Assembly (NCBI GenBank): GCA_963747775.1
Contig: CAVVGT010000004.1
Location: 186,001 to 250,000, forward strand
Direction of reading: 5' to 3'
Length of the DNA stretch: 64,000 nucleotides
DNA from: JAGVSZ01 sp963747775
Lineage (GTDB): Bacteria > Pseudomonadota > Gammaproteobacteria > Burkholderiales > SG8-39
A program made the position numbers and the translations under genes. The notes beneath the pieces are model-generated. The model worked only from the letters and a program-made list of their open reading frames with translations. It searched no databases and was not told where the DNA came from. Of this stretch, positions 25,621-33,512 are shown piece after piece. Each line of letters begins with the position of its first letter. Positions within the stretch are counted from its first letter, which is position 1.

Positions 25621-26544
25621 TCAGCGCGGCGGGAATGTGGCGCGCCAGTGCCGCGCGATGTCGACGCGCCGGCACACCCACACCTTGTCATGCGCCTGGA
25701 CGTGGTCGAGAAAACGCTGCAACGCGCGCACCCGTCCGGGCCGGCCGAGCAGGCGGCAATGCATGCCGACCGACATCATCTTCGGCCGGTCGGCACCTTC
25801 CGCGTAGAGAACGTCGAACGAGTCGCGCAGATAAGTGAAGAAATGGTCGGCCGTGTTGAAGCCCTGCGGCGTCGCGAAGCGCATGTCGTTCGCATCCAGC
25901 GTGTACGGCACAACGAGGTGCTGCAGCGCGCGTCCGTCGCCGGTCGCGACCGTCGTCCAGAACGGCAGCTCGTCGCCGTAGTAGTCGGCGTCGTACTCGT
26001 AGCCGCCATGCTCGACGACGAGGCGCCGGGTGTTGGGGCTGTCGCGGCCGGTATACCAGCCGACCGGCCATTGTCCCCGGGTCACGCGCCGCACGATCTC
26101 GGTACCGATGCGCAGATGCTCGGCTTCGACGGCGGGGTCCGCGCTCTGGTAGTGGATCCAGCGCCAACCATGGCACGCGATCTCGTGGCCGAGTTCGAGG
26201 AACGCCGCGGTCACCTCCGGGCAACGCTCGAGCGCCATCGAGATCCCGAAGACCGTGAGCGGCAGCCCGCGGCGTTCGAATTCGCGCAGGATGCGCCACA
26301 CGCCGACCCGCGAGCCGAACTCGTAGATCGACTCCATGCTCATGTGCCGCGCCGGATACGACTGCGCGCCGACGATCTCGGACAGGAACATCTCCGATCC
26401 GGCGTCGCCGTGCAGCACGTTGTTCTCGCCGCCCTCCTCGTAGTTGAGGACGAACTGCACCGCGATGCGTGCCCCGCCGGGCCACTGCGCGTGCGGCGGG
26501 TTGCGGCCGTAACCGGCGAGGTCGCGCGGATAGGCAGTCGTCAC
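25621..26544 (-). CDS. puuE: Allantoinase PuuE (polysaccharide-deacetylase fold)
   Basis: Allantoinase of the NodB fold, 307 residues, the family length. It hydrolyses allantoin to allantoate without the dinuclear amidohydrolase centre of AllB. The characteristic start YPRDLAGYGRNPPHAQW, the NYEEGGENN loop and CHGWRWIHY with both His are present. GTG at 26544 overlaps the upstream M20 gene stop (GTGA), indicating coupling. It lies directly downstream of allC and the ArgE-like gene in the leftward operon. The paralogue at 3.8-4.7 kb has lost one of the two His. Confidence 0.93.
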   Translation of the reverse strand: MTTAYPRDLAGYGRNPPHAQWPGGARIAVQFVLNYEEGGENNVLHGDAGSEMFLSEIVGAQSYPARHMSMESIYEFGSRVGVWRILREFERRGLPLTVFGISMALERCPEVTAAFLELGHEIACHGWRWIHYQSADPAVEAEHLRIGTEIVRRVTRGQWPVGWYTGRDSPNTRRLVVEHGGYEYDADYYGDELPFWTTVATGDGRALQHLVVPYTLDANDMRFATPQGFNTADHFFTYLRDSFDVLYAEGADRPKMMSVGMHCRLLGRPGRVRALQRFLDHVQAHDKVWVCRRVDIARHWRATFPPR

Positions 26545-27785
26545 TTCGCCTCCAGCAGATCGAGGAACGTCAGCGCCATCACTTCGGTCGCCTTGTAGAG
26601 GTCCTCGAGCACGAGGTTCTCGTCGGCGCGGTGGCCGTTCGCTTCTTCGAGCGTGCGCGGACCCGCCCCGTACAGCACGGTCGGGATGCCGGCCTCGCTG
26701 TAGTGTCGCGCGTCGGTGTAAAGCGGCACGCCGTGGGGCTGCACCTCGATGCCGAACACCTCGCGCGCATTCTTCTGGATCGCGTGCACCATGTGTTCCT
26801 GGCCGGGGCGGCGCACGAACGGATTGGCGAGCAGGATGCGGCGCACCTCGACCGTGATCCCCGCCATCCTGCGCACCGACTCCCGGATGAGCGCGGTGAT
26901 GAAGCGCTCGGCCGCGCCGGCGGTCTCGTCCGGGATGATGCGGCGATCGAGCCGGAAGGTGACCTTGTCGGGCACGACGTTGGTGTTGATGCCGCCCTTG
27001 ATCAGCCCGACCACCATCGTCGGGTGGCCGATGCCCGGGATCTGGGACTCGAGGGCGGTGAGCGCCTTCCGATAGGAATACAGGTCGTTGAGGATCAGCG
27101 CCGCGGCCTCGAGCGCATCGTCGCCCTTCTCCGGCTCGGCGGCGTGCCCCGACTTGCCCGTGACCTCGACTTCGAGGTGCAGGCAGCCGTTGTGCGCGGT
27201 CGTCACGCCGTACGAGAAGCCTGCGCAGATCGCGAAGTCGGGCTTCGAGAGCCCCTGCTCGAGGATCCACTTCGGGCCGATCTCGCCGCCCGCCTCCTCG
27301 TCGTAGGTGAGGTGCAGCTCGAGCGCGCCCTTCAGCTTTGCGCCGGAGGCCTTTACGGCCATCAGGGCCCAGGCATACGTCGCGAAGTCCGATTTCGAGA
27401 CCGCGACCCCGCGCCCGTACATGCGCCCGTCGCGAATCACGGCGCCGTAGGGGTCGACGCTCCAGCCCGAGCCGGGCGGCACCACGTCGCCGTGCGCGTT
27501 GCAGGCGATGGTGGTCCCCCCGGCTGTCTCGTCGAGGCCGAAGCGCTCGCGGACGATCAGATTCGTGCAGCTGATCATTCCGTTCTGCTTCGCGAGCGCG
27601 TCGGGAACGGGATGCCGTTCGACCGCGAAGCCCAGCCCCTCGAGGAGCCGCGCCGCCTTGTCCGCGTGCGGCCGGCAGTCGCCCGGCGGGTTGTCCGAAG
27701 GCGTCTTCACCAGCTCGGCGAGGAAGCGCGTCTGCGCGTCGCGCTGCGCGGCGAGGAAGGCGTGGATCGCGTGGCGGGCGGTCAT
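26541..27785 (-). CDS. M20 metallohydrolase, ArgE/DapE-like deacylase
   Basis: Zinc-dependent M20 amidase of 414 residues. Metal motifs are NAHGDVVPPG (His-x-Asp), TYDEEAGGEIG (Glu-Glu) and GINTNVVPD further on; the dimerisation domain starts near GKSGHAAEPEKG. The closest named families are acetylornithine deacetylase and succinyl-diaminopimelate desuccinylase, but its place between allC and puuE (ATGA and GTGA overlaps on both sides) argues for a role in ureide breakdown, such as cleaving a carbamoyl or acyl ureide. Exact substrate unknown. Confidence 0.87.
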   Translation of the reverse strand: MTARHAIHAFLAAQRDAQTRFLAELVKTPSDNPPGDCRPHADKAARLLEGLGFAVERHPVPDALAKQNGMISCTNLIVRERFGLDETAGGTTIACNAHGDVVPPGSGWSVDPYGAVIRDGRMYGRGVAVSKSDFATYAWALMAVKASGAKLKGALELHLTYDEEAGGEIGPKWILEQGLSKPDFAICAGFSYGVTTAHNGCLHLEVEVTGKSGHAAEPEKGDDALEAAALILNDLYSYRKALTALESQIPGIGHPTMVVGLIKGGINTNVVPDKVTFRLDRRIIPDETAGAAERFITALIRESVRRMAGITVEVRRILLANPFVRRPGQEHMVHAIQKNAREVFGIEVQPHGVPLYTDARHYSEAGIPTVLYGAGPRTLEEANGHRADENLVLEDLYKATEVMALTFLDLLEAK

Positions 27786-29023
27786 GATTTCCTGGACGGG
27801 TCGAAGTCTTCGATGAAGCGCAGGAACACGCGCGCGCCGACCTCGACGTCCTGCAGCGTGATCGCCTCCGCCGGGTTGTGGCTGATGCCTTTCTCGCAGC
27901 GCACGAACAGCATGCAGATCGGCGCGAGGTCGATGATCGCCATGCCGTCGTGTCCCGCGCCGCTCGGCAGCTCGCGCGCGCGCAGCCCCTCGGCCTCGAT
28001 CGCCGCGGCCATCCGGCGCATCAGCCATGGCGCGCACGCGGCGGTGGTTCCCTCGTGCACCTTCGTGACCTTCACCCGCACGCCGCGCCGCTTGCAGATC
28101 GCGTCGAACTCGGCGAGCAGATCGAGCACCGCCTCGCCGCGCACCGAGTCGAGCAGCGCCCGCACGTCGAGCGAGAACCGGGCCTTCCCGGGGATGACGT
28201 TGACCGCGCCGGGCAGCGCCTCGACTTTCCCCACCGTCCCGACGAGATCGCGCGTGCGCGAGCAGATGCGCTCGACCGCGAGCACGCATTCCGCCGCGGC
28301 GGCGAACGCATCGGAGCGCAGGGTCATCGGCACCGTCCCGGCGTGTCCGGCCATGCCCTCGGTCTCGATCGTGTAGCGGTTGGCGCCGAAGATCCCGGAG
28401 ACGACCCCCACAGGGAGCTTCTCGGCCTCGAGCACCGGGCCCTGCTCGATGTGCAGTTCGGCGTAAGCGAGCACCTCGCCCCGACGGCGGGCGGCCTTCG
28501 GAATGTTGGCGGGGTTGAGGCCGAATCGCTCCAGCGCGGCCCGCATCGTCACCCCGTCGCGGTCCGTCGATCCGAGCACCTCGGTGTTGAAGGTCCCGGC
28601 CACGGCGCGGCTGCCGAGCAGCGTCGCGTTGAACCGGACGCCCTCCTCGTCGGCAAACCCGACGACCTCGATCGCGAACGGCAGGCGCTTCCCGCGCGCG
28701 CTGAGCGCATGGACGCACTCGACCGCCGCGACGACGCCGAGCATGCCGTCGTACTTCCCGGCGTCGCGCACCGTGTCGAGATGCGAGCCGAGCATCAGGC
28801 ACGGCAGTCCGGGGCGCTCGCCCTCGTAGTGCCCGACGACATTGCCGATGGGGTCGAGCCGGACGCTCATGCCCGCCTCGCGCATCCACCCGAGGACCAG
28901 CTCGTTCGCGAGCCGCTGCTCCTCCGACAGGAACACGCGGGTCAACCCGCCGGGTAGCTCGCTAATGCGCGCGAGCGCCTCGCAGCGGTCCCAGATGCGT
29001 TGCGCGTTAGGCACTGTGCTCAT
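27782..29023 (-). CDS. allC: Allantoate amidohydrolase (AllC, M20/hydantoinase-carbamoylase family)
   Basis: M20-family zinc amidohydrolase of 413 residues with the AllC/carbamoylase signature: GSHLDTVRDAGKYDG, ADEEGVRF, HIEQGPVLE, GHAGTVPM, SGAGHDGM and GISHNPAE. It releases ammonia from allantoate, giving ureidoglycine, the substrate of the aminotransferase downstream. The start at 29023 is supported by GAAGGAGA 6-7 bases upstream; an in-frame start 15 bases further up precedes that site. Second in the leftward operon, 11 bases after the GntR regulator. N-carbamoyl-amino-acid hydrolase is the alternative reading, but context favours AllC. Confidence 0.88.
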   Translation of the reverse strand: MSTVPNAQRIWDRCEALARISELPGGLTRVFLSEEQRLANELVLGWMREAGMSVRLDPIGNVVGHYEGERPGLPCLMLGSHLDTVRDAGKYDGMLGVVAAVECVHALSARGKRLPFAIEVVGFADEEGVRFNATLLGSRAVAGTFNTEVLGSTDRDGVTMRAALERFGLNPANIPKAARRRGEVLAYAELHIEQGPVLEAEKLPVGVVSGIFGANRYTIETEGMAGHAGTVPMTLRSDAFAAAAECVLAVERICSRTRDLVGTVGKVEALPGAVNVIPGKARFSLDVRALLDSVRGEAVLDLLAEFDAICKRRGVRVKVTKVHEGTTAACAPWLMRRMAAAIEAEGLRARELPSGAGHDGMAIIDLAPICMLFVRCEKGISHNPAEAITLQDVEVGARVFLRFIEDFDPSRKS

Positions 29024-29034
29024 CGGACTCTCCT

Positions 29035-29760
29035 TCAAACCCGGGCCGCCGCGAGCGCGGAGCGAAGGTCGACGGCTCCGGCCTCCTCCTCACGCAGATC
29101 GAGACCCTGTTCGACGTGATCCAGGTGCTCGAGCATCACAGCCACAGCGCCCTTCGCATCGCGGCGCTCGAAGCGCTTGACGAGGTCCATGTGCTCGTCG
29201 GCGGAACACACGGACGCGGGGGCCGTCTGGTAGAGGAGCGTGATGAGCGAGGTCCGTGACACGAGCTCGCGCAGCAGTTCCGCGACGACCGCGTTGCCCG
29301 CCATCTCCGCGATCAGCACGTGGAACTCGCCGAGCAGGCGCGACCGGGCCCAGACGTCGTTGGCCGCCACCGCTTCGCGCTCGGCGGCGATGTGCGCGCG
29401 GACCGCGGCAAGCTGGGCGGCGGTCGGCGCCCGCGCGAACTGCTCGACGACCGCGCGCTCGAGGATGCGCCGCGCGCCGAAGACCTCCCGCGCCTCGCGC
29501 ACCGTGGGCTGCGCGACGAACGCCCCGCGCGCCGGCAGCAGCGCCACCAGCTTCAGCTTTGCGAGCTGGAACAGCGCCTCGCGCACCTTGGTACGACTGA
29601 CGCCGAACACCTCGCCCAGGCTTTCCTCGCCGAGCTTGGTGCCGGGCGGCAGGCGATGCTCCGTGATCGCCGCGGTCACGCGGCGCACGATGTCGTCGGT
29701 CGTCGCACGGCGTGCGCGGCGGACCGCAGGGTCGAAAGAAGTGGACGCGGCACGAGCCAT
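29035..29760 (-). CDS. GntR-family (FCD-type) regulator of the allantoin operon
   Basis: GntR/FadR-type regulator of 241 residues with a winged helix (IVRRVTAAITEHRLPPG, GVSRTKVREALFQLAKLK) and an FCD domain (GEFHVLIAEM, SADEHMDLV). It is a clear paralogue of the regulator at 5.5-6.2 kb, including the REVF.ARR linker. It is first gene of the leftward operon and divergent from uraD, the usual arrangement for an autoregulated catabolic switch. No strong Shine-Dalgarno precedes ATG 29760. A GTATAC palindrome 29 bases upstream is a good operator candidate. Confidence 0.9.
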   Translation of the reverse strand: MARAASTSFDPAVRRARRATTDDIVRRVTAAITEHRLPPGTKLGEESLGEVFGVSRTKVREALFQLAKLKLVALLPARGAFVAQPTVREAREVFGARRILERAVVEQFARAPTAAQLAAVRAHIAAEREAVAANDVWARSRLLGEFHVLIAEMAGNAVVAELLRELVSRTSLITLLYQTAPASVCSADEHMDLVKRFERRDAKGAVAVMLEHLDHVEQGLDLREEEAGAVDLRSALAAARV

Positions 29761-29913
29761 GGGTGCAGGTCGTCTTATGAAAATGACTGTATACGATCTT
29801 TGACCACGCGGCAAGCCAGGCGCCCCTATGACCATGGAACGCGTGCGCCAGTCATGTGGCGCATGATCTCGCTTGACTGCATACACGGCCTTGGCTATCG
29901 TATGCACCTGCTC
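29761..29913. promoter_or_regulatory. Divergent control region gntR/uraD with operator-like palindromes
   Basis: A 153-bp gap. It holds ACTGTATACGAT with a GTATAC core at 29789-29794, and a 7-bp inverted repeat TGCATAC (29878-29884) / GTATGCA (29900-29906) with a 15-base spacer, ending just before the uraD ATG. The shared GTATAC/GCATAC pattern suggests one regulator binding several half-sites; the adjacent GntR protein is the obvious candidate (inference). Confidence 0.5.
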
Positions 29914-30432
29914 ATGTCCGCGACTTCGCTCACCCACATCAATGGCCTCGACCGTGACGGCTTCGCGCGCCTGCTCGGTGAAGTGTTCGAGCATTCCCCG
30001 TGGGTCGCCGAGCGCGCCTGGTCGCGGCGGCCGTTCGCGTCAAGCGACGCGCTCCACGCGGCAATGCTGGCGACGGTGCGAGAAGCCGGAGCCGACGAGC
30101 AACTGGCGCTGATCCGCGCCCATCCCGAGCTCGCCGGCCGCGAGGCGGCGGACGGGACGCTCACGGCGGACTCGACCTCGGAGCAGGGCCGGCTCGGGTT
30201 CACTGCGCTGAGCCGCGCCGAGGTCGAGCGCGTCGAGCGCGCCAACCGCGCCTATCGCGAGAAGTTCAGCTTCCCGTGCATCGTCGCGCTGCGCCTGCAC
30301 GCGACGCGCGAGGCGGTGATCGGCGAGATGGAGCGTCGCGCCGGCAACGAGCGTGCCGCCGAGATCGCCGCGGCGCTCGAGCAGATCGGACACATCACGC
30401 GCGGCCGCCTCGACAAACTCATCACCACCTGA
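29914..30432 (+). CDS. uraD: OHCU decarboxylase (UraD)
   Basis: 2-oxo-4-hydroxy-4-carboxy-5-ureidoimidazoline decarboxylase, 172 residues, all-helical. It converts OHCU to (S)-allantoin, the step after HIU hydrolase. Visible signature: VFEHSPWVAERAW, IRAHPELAGREA with the catalytic His, TSEQGRLGF and KFSFPCIVALR. ATG 29914 is chosen because family members begin close to this point; longer upstream reading would run through the control region. uraH starts 11 bases after its stop. Divergent from the gntR-allC operon. Confidence 0.93.
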   Translation: MSATSLTHINGLDRDGFARLLGEVFEHSPWVAERAWSRRPFASSDALHAAMLATVREAGADEQLALIRAHPELAGREAADGTLTADSTSEQGRLGFTALSRAEVERVERANRAYREKFSFPCIVALRLHATREAVIGEMERRAGNERAAEIAAALEQIGHITRGRLDKLITT

Positions 30433-30443
30433 CTAGAACGCTC

Positions 30444-30797
30444 ATGGGCCGACTCTCCACGCACGTCCTCGACACGGTGACCGGCAAGCCGGCGGCCGGC
30501 ATGAAGATCGAGTTCTCGATCCTGGAGAAAGGCAAGTGGACGGGGCTCAAGACCGTCCACACCAACGCCGACGGCCGCACCGATGAGCCGGTGATGGCCG
30601 GCGACGCGATGCGCGCCGGAGAGTTCAAGCTGGTCTTCCACGTCGCGGAGTACTTCCGCGGCAAGAGCGTGCAGCTCTCCGACCCGCCCTTTCTCGACCT
30701 CGTGCCGATCCGGTTCGGCATCGCGGACACCGCCGGACACTATCACGTGCCGCTGCTCTGTACGCCCTGGAGCTACAGCACCTATCGGGGAAGCTGA
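30444..30797 (+). CDS. uraH: 5-hydroxyisourate hydrolase (UraH), cytoplasmic
   Basis: HIU hydrolase of 117 residues without a signal peptide. All active-site elements are present: LSTHVLDTVTGKPAAG at the N-terminus, an Arg in the VPIRFGI strand, HYHVPLLCTPW, and the C-terminal YRGS. It hydrolyses 5-hydroxyisourate to OHCU for the adjacent UraD. One of four family members in the window and the only one that is both canonical and cytoplasmic. Confidence 0.95.
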   Translation: MGRLSTHVLDTVTGKPAAGMKIEFSILEKGKWTGLKTVHTNADGRTDEPVMAGDAMRAGEFKLVFHVAEYFRGKSVQLSDPPFLDLVPIRFGIADTAGHYHVPLLCTPWSYSTYRGS

Positions 30798-30832
30798 GCG
30801 GGAAAGCCGAGCCCCGCGGGTAGAATCGGGGC

Positions 30833-31846
30833 GTGATCGCCCTGCCTCCACGCCGCCGCCTGCTGCTCGCGGGCGTCTCCGCGCTCGCGCTCGGCGCGTG
30901 CGCGAAATGGCGATCGCAGGCCCCGGAGCATGGGCCGGTTGCCGCGGCGTTCCCCGGACGCGTCGACGACGGCGGCTTCATCGAATCCGGTTATCGCGGC
31001 CTGATGCGCATCCGCGACGAGCTCGGCATTCCGGTGCGCTACGTCGACGGCATCGCCCCCGACGAGGAAGCCATGAAGGCCGCGTTGCGGGAGCTCGCCG
31101 ATTCCGACGCGAAGCTCGTGATCGCGCAGGGCGGGCAGGCGAGCGAAGCCGTGCAGCGCGTCGCCTGGGAGTTCCCGCAGCAGCGCTTCGTGTCGATCCA
31201 GGGCCACCTCACCCGCCCCAATCTCGCGCTCTACGAGGTGCTCCAGGAGCAGTCCGCGTGGCTTGCGGGCGCGGCCGCGGGGCAGCTCACGAAGTCGAAT
31301 GTCGTCGGGCACATGTCCGGCCTGCGCGTCCGCCCGGGGCTCAACGCCCGGGCGGCGTTCGCGGGCGGTCTCGCGTTGACCAATCCGCGCGCCCGGCTGC
31401 TCACCAACTTCTCCGGGACCCAGGACGACCCCGCGGTCGCCCGGCGCATCGCGCTCGCCCAGATCGATGCGGGGGCCGACCTCATCTTCACGATGCTCAA
31501 TGCCGGGCGGATCGGCGCGATCGAGGCGTGCCGCGAGCGCGGGGTGAAGCAGATCGGCAACGTGCGCGACTGGGTCGTCGCGATGCCCGAGGTCTTCGTG
31601 GCGAGCGCGGTCGCCGATGCCGGATTCGCGGTGTTCCAGGCCGGACGCGACCTGAGCGACAACTTGTGGAAAGGCGACGTCGTGAAGCGCTTCGGGGTGC
31701 GTTATCCAGATGCGGTGCGGCTCGCGCTCGCGCCGACGGTGCCGCCGGCGGTGCGCGACCGGGCCGACGCCCTGACGAAGGAGATGGCCGCAGGCGCCAT
31801 CGCGATTCCCGCGACGTACTCGGGCCCCGAGTTCATGCCGGCCTGA
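30833..31846 (+). CDS. BMP-family basic membrane lipoprotein (purine-nucleoside-type binding protein)
   Basis: Lipoprotein of 337 residues with lipobox LALGAC (Cys23) and the BMP/PnrA fold seen in ABC binding proteins for purine nucleosides and in Med-like proteins: VDDGGFIESGYRG, IAQGGQASEAVQ, TGEAGAAAGQL-like segment at LAGAAAGQL, and QIDAGADLIFTMLNAG. The GTG start follows a TAGAAT-like promoter element (30821-30826). No ABC permease or ATPase gene lies in the window, so it is either an orphan binding protein or uses components elsewhere. Its position between uraH and another HIU-hydrolase-like gene suggests a purine-derived ligand. Confidence 0.88.
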   Translation: MIALPPRRRLLLAGVSALALGACAKWRSQAPEHGPVAAAFPGRVDDGGFIESGYRGLMRIRDELGIPVRYVDGIAPDEEAMKAALRELADSDAKLVIAQGGQASEAVQRVAWEFPQQRFVSIQGHLTRPNLALYEVLQEQSAWLAGAAAGQLTKSNVVGHMSGLRVRPGLNARAAFAGGLALTNPRARLLTNFSGTQDDPAVARRIALAQIDAGADLIFTMLNAGRIGAIEACRERGVKQIGNVRDWVVAMPEVFVASAVADAGFAVFQAGRDLSDNLWKGDVVKRFGVRYPDAVRLALAPTVPPAVRDRADALTKEMAAGAIAIPATYSGPEFMPA

Positions 31847-31868
31847 GGGCCGCAGAGAGGACGACCCC

Positions 31869-32225
31869 ATGTCAGCCGGAGGCGTTTCCATCCATGTCGT
31901 GGACGTGTCGCGCGGACTCGTGGCCGCCTGGATGCGCGTCGAGGTCTACCAGCTGGACCCGGCCCGCAAGCTGCTCACGAGCGGCATCGTCAGCGCGAAG
32001 GGCCTCGTCGAGGAGCCAGCGCTGGCGAAGCGGTTCGCGCCCGGCTACTACGAAGCGGTTTTCCACGTCGGCGCCTTCTACCGGGCGGTCGGCATCGAGC
32101 TGCCGAAGGTGCCGTTCCTCGACGTCGTGACGTACCGCTTCGGGATCTCCGACCCGGAGCAGCACTACCACCTGCCGATGAAGGTCACGCCGTGGGGGTA
32201 TTCGTGCTTCCGCGGCGGGGCATGA
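31869..32225 (+). CDS. HIU-hydrolase-like (transthyretin family) protein, divergent
   Basis: Transthyretin-like protein of 118 residues, no signal peptide. The first motif is altered (SIHVVDVSRGLVAAW instead of SxHVLDxxxGxPA), HYHLPMKVTPWGY is kept, and the C-terminus is FRGGA rather than YRGS. The fold is secure; activity on HIU is uncertain. GAGAGGACG precedes ATG. Its stop overlaps the start of a mini-ORF (ATGA). Confidence 0.82.
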   Translation: MSAGGVSIHVVDVSRGLVAAWMRVEVYQLDPARKLLTSGIVSAKGLVEEPALAKRFAPGYYEAVFHVGAFYRAVGIELPKVPFLDVVTYRFGISDPEQHYHLPMKVTPWGYSCFRGGA

Positions 32226-32284
32226 GCCCGCAGGACCGCTCCAAGGGCGAATCCTCGGCGCGCAGCGCCGAGGTAAGCCAATGA
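32222..32284 (+). CDS. Mini-ORF (20 aa, MSPQDRSKGE type) between operon genes
   Basis: A 20-codon open frame starting MSPQDRSKGE and ending VSQ. Its ATG overlaps the stop of the preceding gene (ATGA), and its own stop overlaps ATG 32281, which opens a six-codon frame (MSTAGA) whose stop in turn overlaps the MFS start at 32298. The first 30 bases match a mini-ORF at 61100 almost exactly. No known domain. It may be a coupling spacer, a small peptide gene or a mobile repeat; I cannot say which. Confidence 0.45.
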   Translation: MSPQDRSKGESSARSAEVSQ

Positions 32285-32297
32285 GCACCGCGGGCGC

Positions 32298-33485
32298 ATG
32301 AGGCGCCCGGACCTCGCCGCCGCCGTCGCGCTGAACGGCGTGATGGCGCTCAGCATGGCCTCGGTGCTCGCGATCCCGGTCCTCGCCCCGGCGATCGCGG
32401 CCGAGACCGGCCTGCCGCCATCGCTCATCGGCGCCTACTCGTTCTTCATGTGGAGCGCGGCGATCCTCGCCTCGGGCGTTGCCGGGACGCTCATCGGCCT
32501 CCTCGGGGCGACGCGGGTGGTGCAGCTCTCGCTCGCGTTCTGCGCGGCCGGGCTCGCGGCCGCGGCAAGCGGATCGCTGGTGGCGCTCGCGCTCGCGCCG
32601 CTCTTCATCGGGCTCGGCTGCGGCGTCGAGACGCCGGCGAGCTCCGAGATCCTCGCGCGCGTGACGCGCCCGCAGCGCCGCGCGTTCATCTTCTCGCTGA
32701 AGCAGACCGGCGTTCAGATTGGCGGCGTTGCGGCCGGGATCGCGTTCCCGGCGACGCTCGCGACGATCGGCTGGCACGGCGCGCTCGGCGCGCTCGCGGC
32801 GATCCTCGCCGCCTACGCGATCGCGCTCGAGCCCATGCGCCGGCGCCTCGACTCGCGCCACGCGCCGACGCCCCGCGTGCGTGGCGCCGGACCTGCGGTC
32901 GCCTACGTGCTGCGCACGCCGGCGCTCCGCACCCTCTCGATCGCCTCGTTCGCGTTCCATGCGATGCAGGTGTGCCTCAACACCTTCCTCGTGACCTATC
33001 TCGTGAGCGAGCGCGACATCTCGCTGCCGGTCGCCGGCTTCCTTCTCAGCATCGCGCAGTTCGGCGGCTTCGTCGGGCGGCTCGGTTTCGGCCTGATCGT
33101 GGGCCCGCGCCTGCCGGTGCTGCGGCTGCTCGTGATGATCGGGTTCGGCATGACCGCGTGCGCGGCGGCGCTCGGCATCGTCGCGGACGCGCTACACGTG
33201 GTCGCGCTGGGTGCGCTCTGCTTCCTGTTCGGTCTGACCGCGGCGGGCTGGAACGGCGTGTTCCTGGCAGAGATCGCGCGCGAGGCGCCGCAGGGCGAGA
33301 TCGCGCGCGTCACCGGCGGCGTGATGGTCACCGCCTACGCCGGCCTGATCCTCGGCCCGGTCGCCTTCGCTGCGGCGGCGGCCGCGGCGACCCTCGGCGC
33401 GGGATACGTTGCGGTCGCCGCCGCAACGCTGGCGGGATCGATCGCCCTCGGGCGCGCACGGCCCGCGCCGCCCCGGCCCGTATAA
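32298..33485 (+). CDS. Major facilitator superfamily transporter
   Basis: MFS permease of 395 residues with about 12 transmembrane helices, in the CynX/NimT-like or general 12-helix group. The conserved loop between helices 2 and 3 is weak (GLLGATRVVQLS). Later segments include SLKQTGVQIGGVAAG and QFGGFVGRLGFGLIVG. It is the last member of the uraD-uraH-BMP-HIU operon and is reached through two overlapping mini-ORFs, so it is probably co-translated. Substrate is likely a purine-breakdown product, import or export unknown. Its stop overlaps a TATAAT box for yajQ. Confidence 0.88.
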   Translation: MRRPDLAAAVALNGVMALSMASVLAIPVLAPAIAAETGLPPSLIGAYSFFMWSAAILASGVAGTLIGLLGATRVVQLSLAFCAAGLAAAASGSLVALALAPLFIGLGCGVETPASSEILARVTRPQRRAFIFSLKQTGVQIGGVAAGIAFPATLATIGWHGALGALAAILAAYAIALEPMRRRLDSRHAPTPRVRGAGPAVAYVLRTPALRTLSIASFAFHAMQVCLNTFLVTYLVSERDISLPVAGFLLSIAQFGGFVGRLGFGLIVGPRLPVLRLLVMIGFGMTACAAALGIVADALHVVALGALCFLFGLTAAGWNGVFLAEIAREAPQGEIARVTGGVMVTAYAGLILGPVAFAAAAAAATLGAGYVAVAAATLAGSIALGRARPAPPRPV

Positions 33486-33486
33486 T
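33481..33486 (+). promoter_or_regulatory. TATAAT -10 box upstream of yajQ
   Basis: A perfect TATAAT lies 27 bases before the yajQ ATG and overlaps the stop codon of the MFS gene. The GC-rich setting makes a chance match less likely. No good -35 is visible. It would give yajQ its own transcript. Confidence 0.5.
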
Positions 33487-33512
33487 CCCGCTCCCCTGCA
33501 GGGAGTACCGCC

